From the NCBI RefSeq assembly GCF_030700245.1, contig NZ_JAUYZI010000040.1:1-55201 (forward strand): a stretch of 55,201 bases of DNA, read 5' to 3'. Position 1 is the first letter of the stretch; each line of letters begins with the position of its first letter. This DNA comes from Methylobacterium amylolyticum (GTDB lineage Bacteria; Pseudomonadota; Alphaproteobacteria; Rhizobiales; Beijerinckiaceae). A program made the translations under genes and the position numbers. The notes under the pieces are model-generated. The model did no database searches and was not told the origin of the DNA. It saw only the letters and a list, made by a program, of their open reading frames with translations. Of the stretch, positions 17,359-24,812 are shown piece by piece.

Positions 17359-18210
17359 ATGTCCGAGACCGCCCAGACCGCTCCGGAAGGCGCCGGCCTG
17401 CACGCGCCGCTGGCGCGGCTGCTGCGCCCGCTCGTTCGCCTTCTGGTGGCGCGCGGCATCACCTTTCCGGCGCTCACCGACCTGCTGCGCGAGCTGTACG
17501 TGAACGTCGCCGAGTACGACTTCGCCCTGCCCGGCAAGGAGCAGACCGACAGCCGGGTGTCGCTGCTGACGGGCATCCACCGCAAGGAGGTGCGGCGCCT
17601 GCGCGGGGCGGGGGCACCGGTGAGCGCGGTGCCGGCCACCCTGTCGCGCACCAGCCGGATCATCGCCCGCTGGCTGGCCGACCCGGCCTTCACCGGGCCG
17701 GACGGGGCCCCGCTGCCCCTGCCCCGGGTTGCGGAGGGGGATGCGCCGTCCTTCGAGTCGCTGGTGGCCGGCGTGACCCGCGACCTGCGGCCCCGGGCGG
17801 TACTGGACGAGTGGCTCGACCGCCGCCTGGTCTTCGTCGATCCGCTGGACCGGATCGTCCTCGCCGAGGCCGCCTACGTGCCCAGGGCCGACGGCAACGC
17901 CGAGGCGCAGGCCTACTATTTCGGCCGCAACCTGCACGACCATATCGCCGCGGCGACCGCCAACATCCTGGGGGATGCCCCCCGGTTCCTGGAGCGGGCG
18001 GTCCATTACGACGGCCTCTCGGCGGATCTGGCCGCCCGCCTCGAGGCGCGGGCGCGGGAGCTGGCGATGGAGGCCCTGCAACAGGCCAACCGCGAGGCCC
18101 ACGCGGCCTGCCAGGGGGATGCCGGCGGCGGCCATCGCTGGACCTTCGGCCTCTACGTCTACACCGAGGCCCCGCCCGCGGCCCGGCCCCGGACGGATGC
18201 CGAGGGCTGA
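17359..18210 (+). CDS. DUF6502 family protein, probable helix-turn-helix protein
   Basis: A 283-residue DUF6502-type protein. The N-terminal 90 residues look like a winged helix: LVARGITFPALTDLLRELYV, then SRVSLLTGIHRKEVRRLRG, whose 'LTGIHRKEV' resembles a recognition helix. A middle part has WLDRRLVFVDPLDRIVLAEAAY, and a C-terminal AQAYYFGRNLHDHIAAATAN block precedes a helical end. No enzymatic motif is visible. It is followed after 3 bp by the DUF5666 gene, a pairing I have the impression is common for these families. A regulatory role is inference. Confidence 0.7.
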   Translation: MSETAQTAPEGAGLHAPLARLLRPLVRLLVARGITFPALTDLLRELYVNVAEYDFALPGKEQTDSRVSLLTGIHRKEVRRLRGAGAPVSAVPATLSRTSRIIARWLADPAFTGPDGAPLPLPRVAEGDAPSFESLVAGVTRDLRPRAVLDEWLDRRLVFVDPLDRIVLAEAAYVPRADGNAEAQAYYFGRNLHDHIAAATANILGDAPRFLERAVHYDGLSADLAARLEARARELAMEALQQANREAHAACQGDAGGGHRWTFGLYVYTEAPPAARPRTDAEG

Positions 18211-18213
18211 GCG

Positions 18214-19527
18214 GTGAGCCCTCGTCCCACCCGGCGTCTGGTTCTGCGGCTGCTCGCGGGCGCCGCCGCGCTGCCGGCCGGCGCCCGCGCCCAGCAGCCC
18301 CCCCTCGACCAGGGCATCGGCGGGACCGGCGCCCGGGCCGCCCCCGAGCCCGCCGAGCGTCCGCCCGGCGAGGGCGACCGCGGGATCGGCGGAACCGGGG
18401 TGATCGGCACGATCCGCCGCTTCGGCTCGATCGTGGTCAACGGCCTGCGCATCGCCTATCCGGCGGACGTGGCCGTGCGGATCGACGGCGCCCCGGCGAC
18501 CGCCGCCGACCTGAGGATCGGGCAGGTGGTGCAGGTGGTGGCCCGCCCCGGGGACGGCGGCCTCGCGACCCGGCGCATCGACGTGACGAGCGAGGTGGTC
18601 GGTCCCGTGGACGCGGCCGCCCCCGGCCGCCTCACCGTGCTCGGCCAGCGGGTGATGACCGGCGACCTGCCGGGCGACTGGAAGCCCGGGATCCGCGTCG
18701 CGGTGAGCGGCCTGCGCCGGCCGGACGGGGTGATCGTCGCGAGCCTGATCGAGACGCGGCCCGCCGGTCCCGACCGGGTCGCCGGGCCGGTGAGCCGTGA
18801 CGCGGACGGGACGCTCCGGATCGGCGCCCTGCGCCTGGAGGGGGCGGCGGGGCTCGTCCCGGGCAAGCGCGCCCTCGTCACCGGCGAGCCGGCCGGCAAC
18901 GCGCTCCGGGTGACGAACGCGGCGCTCGCAGGTCTCCCGTTCCCGCCCGGGCTGCGGCAGGTCTCGATCGAGGCGTATATCGGCCGGGCCGGCCGGGACC
19001 TCGACCTGGGTTCGGGGCTCAGGATCGCCGGGCGCCCCTCCCCCGCGGTGCCGCGCACCGGCAGCGTCCGCGCCGTGGTGACCGCGCGCGTCGCCCCCGG
19101 CGGCGACCTGACGGTGGAGCGGTTGCGCGCCGAGGACCGGATCGCCCCCCAGGCCCCGGAGCCCCCCCGCTTCGAGCGCGAGCGCGACCGCCTCGACCTG
19201 CGCGGCCTGCCGGACGGCGCCCCGAACCGACTCGGGGGCGAGCCGGGGCGGTTCGGGATCGATCCCGGCGGCCCTCCCGGCGGGACCGGGCCGCGCGGTC
19301 CGGCGATCGATACGCGGCCGGGCGGCGACATCCCCGGCAGCGCCGGCCCGCGCGGATTCGGCGCCCCCGGCGGCGGCGAGCCCGGCAATCCCGCCGGACG
19401 GCCCGGTGGCGGCCCGGGCGGGTTCGGCGGCATCGGACCCGGCTTCGGCGGCCCGGGCGGCGGTCCGGCCGCGGGGCCGGGCGGGGGGCCGGGAGGACCC
19501 GGCGGCGGGTTCGGCGGGCGGCGTTAG
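18214..19527 (+). CDS. DUF5666 domain-containing exported protein
   Basis: A 437-residue protein starting at GTG, 3 bp after the DUF6502 stop. The N-terminus has a twin-arginine-like export signal (TRRLVLRLLAGAAALPAGARAQ). Repeated DUF5666-type beta units follow (VIGTIRRFGSIVVNGLRIAY, LRIGQVVQVVARPGDGG, IRVAVSGLRRPDGVIVASLI). The last 110 or so residues are Gly/Pro-rich low complexity ending in GGFGGRR. Function is unknown; the domain resembles small OB-like folds. The tail may be disordered or wall-facing. Confidence 0.75.
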   Translation: MSPRPTRRLVLRLLAGAAALPAGARAQQPPLDQGIGGTGARAAPEPAERPPGEGDRGIGGTGVIGTIRRFGSIVVNGLRIAYPADVAVRIDGAPATAADLRIGQVVQVVARPGDGGLATRRIDVTSEVVGPVDAAAPGRLTVLGQRVMTGDLPGDWKPGIRVAVSGLRRPDGVIVASLIETRPAGPDRVAGPVSRDADGTLRIGALRLEGAAGLVPGKRALVTGEPAGNALRVTNAALAGLPFPPGLRQVSIEAYIGRAGRDLDLGSGLRIAGRPSPAVPRTGSVRAVVTARVAPGGDLTVERLRAEDRIAPQAPEPPRFERERDRLDLRGLPDGAPNRLGGEPGRFGIDPGGPPGGTGPRGPAIDTRPGGDIPGSAGPRGFGAPGGGEPGNPAGRPGGGPGGFGGIGPGFGGPGGGPAAGPGGGPGGPGGGFGGRR

Positions 19528-20105
19528 CGCTGCCCGGCGCCGGGGACCGCCCCCGCGGGATCGGCGGTCAGCCGCTCGACCACCGCGCGGATCTGGTCGC
19601 GCGCCATCGGCTCCGCGTCCACGGACCGGTGGATCGACAGGCCCTCGATCATGGCGTCGAGCACCTTGGCCGTGTCCGGCGGGAAGTGCCTGCGGAGCGC
19701 CGCCTGGCTCTGGGCCATCCACGCCTGCATCACCCGGCGCAGCGGCGGGTTGCGGGCCGCGTAGGCGTACAGCTCGTAGCTCAGGAGCATGTTGCGCGGC
19801 GTCGCCCAGCTCTCGTCCACGATCAGGTCGACCACGGCCTCGCGCGCCTCGTCCACGGTCGCGGCGGCGGCGAGCCGCTCGGTGAACCGGGCCGACACCG
19901 TGTCGGCGAGCAGCGAGAACGCGTCGGCCAGCAGCGCGTCGAGCGTCGCGAAATGGTAGGTCATCGAGCCGAGCGGGACGTCGGCCGCCGCCGCGACCCG
20001 GCGGTGGGTCGTCTCGGCGACGCCGCGCTCGGCGATGACGTCGAGGGCCGCCCGCACGATGCGGGCGCGGCGGTCCGGATCGTAGCGGCGCTGGGACGCG
20101 GGCAC
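19524..20105 (-). CDS. TetR/AcrR family transcriptional regulator
   Basis: A 193-residue TetR regulator. The N-terminal helix-turn-helix (IVRAALDVIAERGVAETTHR followed by VAAAADVPLGSMTYHFATLD, about 14-55) is clear. The C-terminal ligand domain has ALLADAFSLLADTVSARF and SYELYAYAARNPPLRRVMQ. I chose the GTG at 20105 because GAGGAA lies 7 bases upstream. The frame is open much further on the minus strand, but that part is not protein-like. It is divergent from the acetyltransferase gene with a perfect palindrome between them. It overlaps the 3' end of the DUF5666 gene by 4 bp, tail to tail. Confidence 0.88.
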   Translation of the reverse strand: MPASQRRYDPDRRARIVRAALDVIAERGVAETTHRRVAAAADVPLGSMTYHFATLDALLADAFSLLADTVSARFTERLAAAATVDEAREAVVDLIVDESWATPRNMLLSYELYAYAARNPPLRRVMQAWMAQSQAALRRHFPPDTAKVLDAMIEGLSIHRSVDAEPMARDQIRAVVERLTADPAGAVPGAGQR

Positions 20106-20251
20106 GGGCGATTCCTCGGGGCGCTCGACCGCCGACCGGGCCAGGGGTCCGGCGGAGACGCGTGAGAACGATGGATCGGGCGCGCGACCCGACCGGGCCG
20201 GGCGCGTCGTCCGGAACAGGAATGCCGCCGGACGCGGTTGGCAAGCGCTCC

Positions 20252-20275
20252 CGATGCGTACATATGTACGCATCG
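20252..20275. promoter_or_regulatory. 24-bp perfect palindrome, likely TetR operator
   Basis: The half-site CGATGCGTACAT is followed at once by its exact complement. Symmetry breaks at the next base on each side. It lies between the divergent TetR gene (start 20105) and the acetyltransferase gene (start 20316), and its centre is AT-rich in otherwise very GC-rich DNA. TetR regulators usually bind such sites in their own divergent promoter region. Confidence 0.7.
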
Positions 20276-20315
20276 CCTGCACGGCGAGGGATCGACGAGG
20301 GCGGAGGGCACGCCG

Positions 20316-20900
20316 ATGCGCACCGAACGCGACAAGATGCTGGCCGGCGAACTCTACGACGCCCTCGACCCGGACCTCGCCGCCGACCGCGCCCGGGTCC
20401 GCGACCTGTGCCTCAAGCTCAACGCCTCCCGCGAGGCCGAGGAGGACCTGCGCCGCGACCTGTGCCGGGAGATCTTCGGCACCGGCGGCGACACCGTGTG
20501 GATGCAGCCGCCGTTCCAGTGCGACTACGGCCGGAACATCGAGCTGGGCGAGCGGGTGTTCTTCAACTTCAACTGCGTCGTGCTCGACGTGTGCCGGGTG
20601 CGCATCGGGGACTTCACCCTGTTCGGCCCGGCCGTGCAGATCCTGACGCCGATGCATCCCCTCGACGCGGCCCTGCGGCGCAAGCAGGAATACGGCCGGC
20701 CGATCGACATCGGCCCGGACGTGTGGGTCGGCGCCGGCGCCCTGATCCTGCCCGGGGTGACCATCGGCGCGCGCAGCGTCATCGGCGCGGGCAGCGTGGT
20801 GACCCGCGACGTGCCGGAAGGGGTGTTCGCGGCAGGCAACCCCTGCCGCGTGATCCGCGCGATCGACGCGGCGGAGCGGAACGCCCTCGCCGCGCCGTGA
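20316..20900 (+). CDS. Sugar O-acetyltransferase (maltose acetyltransferase / NodL-like)
   Basis: A 194-residue left-handed beta-helix acetyltransferase that should transfer acetyl from acetyl-CoA to a sugar hydroxyl. It opens with the Mac domain (ERDKMLAGELYDALDPDLAA). Hexapeptide turns follow (IELGERVFFNFNCVVLD, IGDFTLFGPAVQILTPMHPL with the catalytic His, IGPDVWVGAGALILPGVTIG, IGAGSVVTRDVPEGVFAAGN). GGAGG lies 9 bases before the ATG at 20316; an upstream in-frame ATG at 20238 would put the palindrome inside the gene and is unlikely. It is probably controlled by the divergent TetR protein. Confidence 0.9.
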   Translation: MRTERDKMLAGELYDALDPDLAADRARVRDLCLKLNASREAEEDLRRDLCREIFGTGGDTVWMQPPFQCDYGRNIELGERVFFNFNCVVLDVCRVRIGDFTLFGPAVQILTPMHPLDAALRRKQEYGRPIDIGPDVWVGAGALILPGVTIGARSVIGAGSVVTRDVPEGVFAAGNPCRVIRAIDAAERNALAAP

Positions 20901-20962
20901 GCGGGCTCGTCGGGAGCGCCCTCCAGCGAAGGGGATGCCGGACAAAGGCTTGGAGCCGCGCC

Positions 20963-21199
20963 CGATCGCAACGCGCGCAGGACACGACGCGGCGAGCCCA
21001 GGGGTGTTTCCGGCCCTCCACCTCATCCTGAGGTGCCCGCGAGAGCGGGCCTCGAAGGAGACCTCCAGGGATCGCGCGGCCGGCTGGAGGACTCCTTCGA
21101 GGCCCCTTGCCGAAGCAAGGGGCACCTCAGGATGAGGGGGGTTGGTGGGAGCGGCCGACGCAAACGCCGAACCGTCGTGGACCGTGTGTAACGCGATCG
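20963..21199. repeat. Palindromic repeat family B, copy 1
   Basis: The inner palindrome spans 21021-21137, from cctcatcctgaggtgcc to ggcacctcaggatgagg, with a second pair of arms (ggcctcgaaggag / ctccttcgaggcc) nested within. The outer arms are gatcgcaacgcgcgcaggacac near 20965 and the near complement ending acgcgatcg at 21199. Other copies lie at 24352 and 51197. It fills the gap between the convergent acetyltransferase and PepSY genes. Confidence 0.8.
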
Positions 21200-21208
21200 G
21201 GAGCGGCT

Positions 21209-22795
21209 CTATCGCGAGGGCGTGCCGACCATCCCGTCGCGCGGCAGCGCGCGCCCGGCGGACCGGGTGACCGGCCGGCGGCCCAGCGCGTGCGCTGTGA
21301 GGGCGAAGCCGAGGGCGAGGCAGAGCATCGCGAGGTCGAAGCCGATGAAGGCCGCGTCCCCGTCGCGCAGGCTCGCCGCGAGGTGGCGGCCCGTGGTCGC
21401 GCCGCCGACGACCGGCACCGCCAGGAACAGCGCGGCGGCGGCGGCGAGCGCCCCGGTCCAGGCCCGGCGCGGCGCGACGACCAGCGCCGGCAGGGCCATC
21501 AGCAGCCAGGCCGCGAAGAAGACCTGCACCTCCGCGTCGAGCCGGCCCGGCATCGATGCCGGGAGCAGCCGGTTGGCCAGGAAGTAGCAGGCGAGCGCCG
21601 CGGGCAGCCCGGCCACGGTGCCGACGTTGAGGGCGTGGACCAGACGGTGCCCGAGCGGCATCCGCGCCGTGGCCTCGCGCTCGGCGCTGGGCTTGGCGTT
21701 GGGTTTGGGCATGCGCGCCACGCTCCACAGCACGAGCCCCGTGGCGACCATCGCGCAGCCCATCAGCCCGGACAGGAAGAACAGCACCCGCAGGATCGGG
21801 CCGGCGAAATGGGCCTCGTGCAGCCCGAGCATCGTCGCGTGGGTCGTGGTCGCGGCGCTGGCCGGACCCGTCGTGCCGAGCGCCGCGCCGGTGGTCCCGT
21901 CGAACCCCACGGACGGGTGCAGGTGCGGGATGCCCTCCGGCTCGTCCATCGTCACCACCACGGTCGAGGCCGCGTCGCGGGGGTTGTGGATCGCGACGAA
22001 GACCGCCTCGGATCCCGTGAGCCGCATCGCCTCCCGGACCATCGGCGCGAGCGGGGCCAGCTCCCCGGGCGCGCGGGCGGGGGGACGGGCGGCGATCGAC
22101 TGGCCGCGGTCCTGGAAGAACCGCTCGCGGTTGCCCTCGTAGGCCGCATTCACGCCCCAGGGCATGTACAGCAGCATCAGCGTGACGAGGCCGGTGTAGG
22201 TGATCATCAGGTGGAAGGGCAGCGCCAGCACGCCGACGACGTTGTGCGCGTCGAGCCAGCCGCGCTGGTCGGCGCGGCGGCGGAAGGTGAAGAAATCCGC
22301 GAAGATCCGCCGGTGCGTGACGATCCCCGACAGGAGCGCGATCAGCATGATCATCGCGCAGGCGCCGACCACCCAGCGCCCCCAGAGCGGCGGCATGTGC
22401 AGCTCGAAGTGGAAGCGGTAGAGGAAATCGCCGCCGCGGGTGTCCCGCGCGGCTGACGGCCCGCCCGCCTCCGGGTCGAGCAGCGCGACCGAGAACGGCG
22501 TGCCTGGCCGGGACCGCCACGCGATCTGGGTCGCCGGCAGCTCGGCGGTCGGCAGCGTCACGAACCACGTCCGGGCTTCGGGCGCCCGCTCGCGCAGGGC
22601 CGCCACCGCGAGGTCGGCGGCGCGGGCCGCGTCGACGGACCGGCCGGCGCGCAGCTCGGGCCGCATCCACTGCGAGATCTCGGACCGGTAGTAGCTGGCG
22701 GTTCCGGTGACGAACACCGCGAACAGCACCCAGCCGACCACGAGGCCGGACCACGCGTGCAGCCACGCCATCGATTGCCGGAGCGTCCCCTTCAT
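21209..22795 (-). CDS. PepSY-associated TM helix domain protein
   Basis: A 528-residue inner-membrane protein of the PepSY-TM (COG3182-like, iron-regulated) family. It opens with the family-typical RQSMAWLHAWSGLVVGWVLF, then SYYRSEISQWMRP. Further membrane segments follow (VVGACAMIMLIALLSGIV, FHLMITYTGLVTLMLLYMPW, VLFFLSGLMGCAMVATGLVL and several C-terminal helices). Members often accompany siderophore uptake and are suggested to act as ferric reductases or permease-like proteins. GGAGG precedes the ATG at 22795. The start overlaps the DUF3649 stop by 4 bp (ATGA), so the two are probably co-translated. Confidence 0.85.
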   Translation of the reverse strand: MKGTLRQSMAWLHAWSGLVVGWVLFAVFVTGTASYYRSEISQWMRPELRAGRSVDAARAADLAVAALRERAPEARTWFVTLPTAELPATQIAWRSRPGTPFSVALLDPEAGGPSAARDTRGGDFLYRFHFELHMPPLWGRWVVGACAMIMLIALLSGIVTHRRIFADFFTFRRRADQRGWLDAHNVVGVLALPFHLMITYTGLVTLMLLYMPWGVNAAYEGNRERFFQDRGQSIAARPPARAPGELAPLAPMVREAMRLTGSEAVFVAIHNPRDAASTVVVTMDEPEGIPHLHPSVGFDGTTGAALGTTGPASAATTTHATMLGLHEAHFAGPILRVLFFLSGLMGCAMVATGLVLWSVARMPKPNAKPSAEREATARMPLGHRLVHALNVGTVAGLPAALACYFLANRLLPASMPGRLDAEVQVFFAAWLLMALPALVVAPRRAWTGALAAAAALFLAVPVVGGATTGRHLAASLRDGDAAFIGFDLAMLCLALGFALTAHALGRRPVTRSAGRALPRDGMVGTPSR

Positions 22796-23088
22796 CCGTG
22801 TCCTCCGTGCAAGAGCCAGGCGAGCGCGCCGAGCGCGAGCGCCGGGGCGAGCAGGCCGAGCGCCGCGGCGGCGAGGCGGCGGGCGGAGAAGGCCCACAGC
22901 ACCGCCGCGGCGTAGACCGCGAAGCTCAGCATCGTCGCCGTCGTGGTCGCGTCGGCCGGCGCCAGCGGCAGGGCGAGCGCGAGGCACGCGGTCGCCGCCG
23001 CCGCGACCGCGTAGCCCCCGAGGACCGCGACGGCGACCCGCGCGGCGACCGCGGCCCGCGCGCCGGCGGTGATCGCCGGCCTCACCAC
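22792..23088 (-). CDS. DUF3649 family membrane protein (iron-uptake associated)
   Basis: About 98 residues with three predicted membrane helices. Typical blocks are AVLGGYAVAAAATACLALAL, TATMLSFAVYAAAVLWAFSA and a C-terminal hydrophobic run ending LLHGGHG. This matches DUF3649, small inner-membrane proteins found beside PepSY-TM proteins and siderophore receptors. Either of two adjacent GTG codons (23088 or 23085) can start it. Upstream coding overlaps the end of a 44-aa frame; downstream it overlaps the PepSY start. Confidence 0.72.
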   Translation of the reverse strand: MVRPAITAGARAAVAARVAVAVLGGYAVAAAATACLALALPLAPADATTTATMLSFAVYAAAVLWAFSARRLAAAALGLLAPALALGALAWLLHGGHG

Positions 23089-23216
23089 CGGTCGCTCGCG
23101 GCGGCGATCGGCAGCCGGGCGCCGCCGATGCCGCGGTCGATCGCCGGGACGAGGAAGCCAGCCTGAAGGTTGAATTCGCGGACCAGGCCGGTCCAAGTGC
23201 GATCGACCGTCATCAT
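23082..23216 (-). CDS. Possible 44-aa protein at the head of the iron operon
   Basis: The frame starts ATG-ATG at 23216 with an AGGG-type ribosome site just upstream. Its stop overlaps the GTG start of the DUF3649 gene. It reads MMTVDRTWTGLVREFNLQAG, then a short hydrophobic-to-charged end closing on two Trp residues. It is not HemP and I recognise no family. Position, ribosome site and coupled stop/start favour a real small gene, but it could be a remnant of a lost gene. Confidence 0.4.
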   Translation of the reverse strand: MMTVDRTWTGLVREFNLQAGFLVPAIDRGIGGARLPIAAASDRW

Positions 23217-23470
23217 CCCGACCCTTCGGACCCCACGGAGCCGCCGCGCCCCGCGGACCGCCCGATAATTTAGAAATGTTACAAGATGCTGGTTTTGCTA
23301 AATTTTTCGGCCGGTGATACGCACCGGCGGCGGCGCGTGCAAGGCGCCGGCCCCATCGCCGCGGCGAATGTCGCGGCCAAGCCACAACCGCACGACCGGC
23401 GCGCGCGGCGACCGAGCGGCGGTCGTCCGGGCCGCGCGGGTGCGGCCCATCGAGCGGTCGGAGTGACCCG
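23217..23470. promoter_or_regulatory. Divergent promoter region with AT-rich, iron-box-like patch
   Basis: A region between the minus-strand PepSY/DUF3649 genes and FTR1. At 23261-23305 the sequence turns sharply AT-rich. It contains tttagaaatgttacaa (23269-23284), which shares the left half of the rhizobial Irr-type ICE motif (TTTAGAA) but only part of the right half. A second AT run, gctaaatttttc, follows. The remainder up to 23470 is GC-rich and featureless. An iron-responsive role is suggested by the neighbours, not proven by the motif. Confidence 0.35.
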
Positions 23471-24277
23471 GTGACCGACGGATCGACCTTCGTCCAGGCC
23501 TTCACGATCCTGTTCCGGGAGGGGCTGGAAGCCCTGCTGGTGATCGCGGCGCTGGCCGCCCTGCTGCGCCGGGCCGACGCCGCCCACCGGATCGCGCCGA
23601 TCTACCTCGGCGCGGGGGCGGCGGTGCTGGCGAGCCTCGCCATGGCCTGGGTGTTCGAGACCTACTTCGACGGCAACCACAACGACCTGATCGAGGCCGG
23701 CGTGATGCTGCTGGCCGCGGCGCTGATGTTCTACATGAGCGGCTGGCTGTTCCTGCGCCAGGACCCGAAGGCGTGGCAGGCGGATCTCGACCGCATGGCC
23801 CGGGAGGCGCTCGGCGCCGGCACCGTGCTGTCGCTCGCCGGCATCGCGTTCCTGGCGGTGTTCCGCGAGGGCGCGGAGACGGTCCTGTTCCTGCACGCCC
23901 TGGCCCGGACCGCGGGTGGCTGGAGCGCCGCCCTGCTCGGCGGGCTCGGCGTCGCGGCCGTTGTTCTCGCGGCGGTCTACGTGGCCATGCAGTGGCTGGC
24001 CGTGCGGTTGCCGCTGCGCCCGATGTTCCTGATCACCTCGGCCTTCCTGTTCGTGATGGGGCTCCGGCTCGTCGGCGCGGCGATCCAGGAGTTCCAGGAA
24101 CAGGTGCTGGTGCCCGTTCACGACGACGGGGTCCCGGGGCTGGTGTCCGACCTCGGCTTCAACGGGACCTGGGAGGCGCTCGGGGTCCAGGGCGTCCTGG
24201 TCCTGCTGGCGCTGGCCGGTCTCCTCGTCCTGCACCGCCGCGGTGCGGGGCCGGCGGGGGCGACCGCGTCGCGCTAA
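23471..24277 (+). CDS. FTR1 family iron permease
   Basis: A 268-residue polytopic membrane protein of the FTR1/EfeU family, importing iron after oxidation or as free ferric ion. Both signature motifs are present: REGLE (16-20) in the first helix and REGAE (about 133) in the fourth. Seven hydrophobic segments are visible, with a last helix near the C-terminus. It starts at GTG (M-T-D-G-S-T-F-V-Q-A). There is no neighbouring EfeO/EfeB or ferroxidase gene, but the divergent PepSY/DUF3649 genes make this an iron locus. Confidence 0.92.
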   Translation: MTDGSTFVQAFTILFREGLEALLVIAALAALLRRADAAHRIAPIYLGAGAAVLASLAMAWVFETYFDGNHNDLIEAGVMLLAAALMFYMSGWLFLRQDPKAWQADLDRMAREALGAGTVLSLAGIAFLAVFREGAETVLFLHALARTAGGWSAALLGGLGVAAVVLAAVYVAMQWLAVRLPLRPMFLITSAFLFVMGLRLVGAAIQEFQEQVLVPVHDDGVPGLVSDLGFNGTWEALGVQGVLVLLALAGLLVLHRRGAGPAGATASR

Positions 24278-24283
24278 GCGGGT

Positions 24284-24651
24284 TTCGCCGAAGTGGTCGC
24301 CGGTTCGGCGTCGAAAACCTGCGATCCCTCAAGGATCTGAGCGGGTGAAGCGTTGGCGTGCCCCACGGTACACGACAGTTCGGCGTTTGGGTCGGCCGAT
24401 CCCACCAACCCCCTCATCCTGAGGTGCCCCTTGCCTCGGCAAGGGGCCTCGAAGGAGCCCTCCAGCCAGCCGCGCGATCCCTGGAGGTCTCCTTCGAGGC
24501 CCGCTGACGCGGGCACCTCAGGATGAGGTCGAGGGTCGGAAACGCCCCTCGGCTCGCCGCGTCGTGTACCGTGTGGCGTGCCGACGCGAACCTGCTTAGA
24601 GCGCTCTCCGCCGAAGTGGTCGCCGGCTCGGTGCCGGAGAGCGCGTCGAAC
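24284..24651. repeat. Repeat-rich gap: family B copy 2 flanked by two ccgaagtgg elements
   Basis: The family B palindrome spans 24352-24582 (inner arms 24412-24528, cctcatcctgaggtgcc and complement; outer arms gcgtgccccacggtacacgac and cgtcgtgtaccgtgtggcgtg). It is flanked by cgccgaagtggtcgccggttcg at about 24288 and by agcgctctccgccgaagtgg at about 24599. The latter motif recurs at 51124. The whole 535-bp gap 24278-24812 carries no gene. Confidence 0.75.
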
Positions 24652-24812
24652 CGAGGGTCCAGAGTTGCGGACGATCGCAACGCGGTCGGGAGCAGCTCCG
24701 ATGCCGGGCGACGGCGCGGGCCGGATCTGGCAGGATCGGCGCCTTTCCCACGACGCCCCGTCGCCAGTACCCATCCCGGCGGGGCGCCGGCGATCGAGCC
24801 GCGGAGACCGCG

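Noticed and set aside
20106..22766. Upstream continuation of the TetR frame, giving a 1080-codon protein
   Set aside because: The extra part is antisense or out of frame to the acetyltransferase and PepSY genes. A GTG with GAGGAA upstream gives a normal 193-aa TetR.
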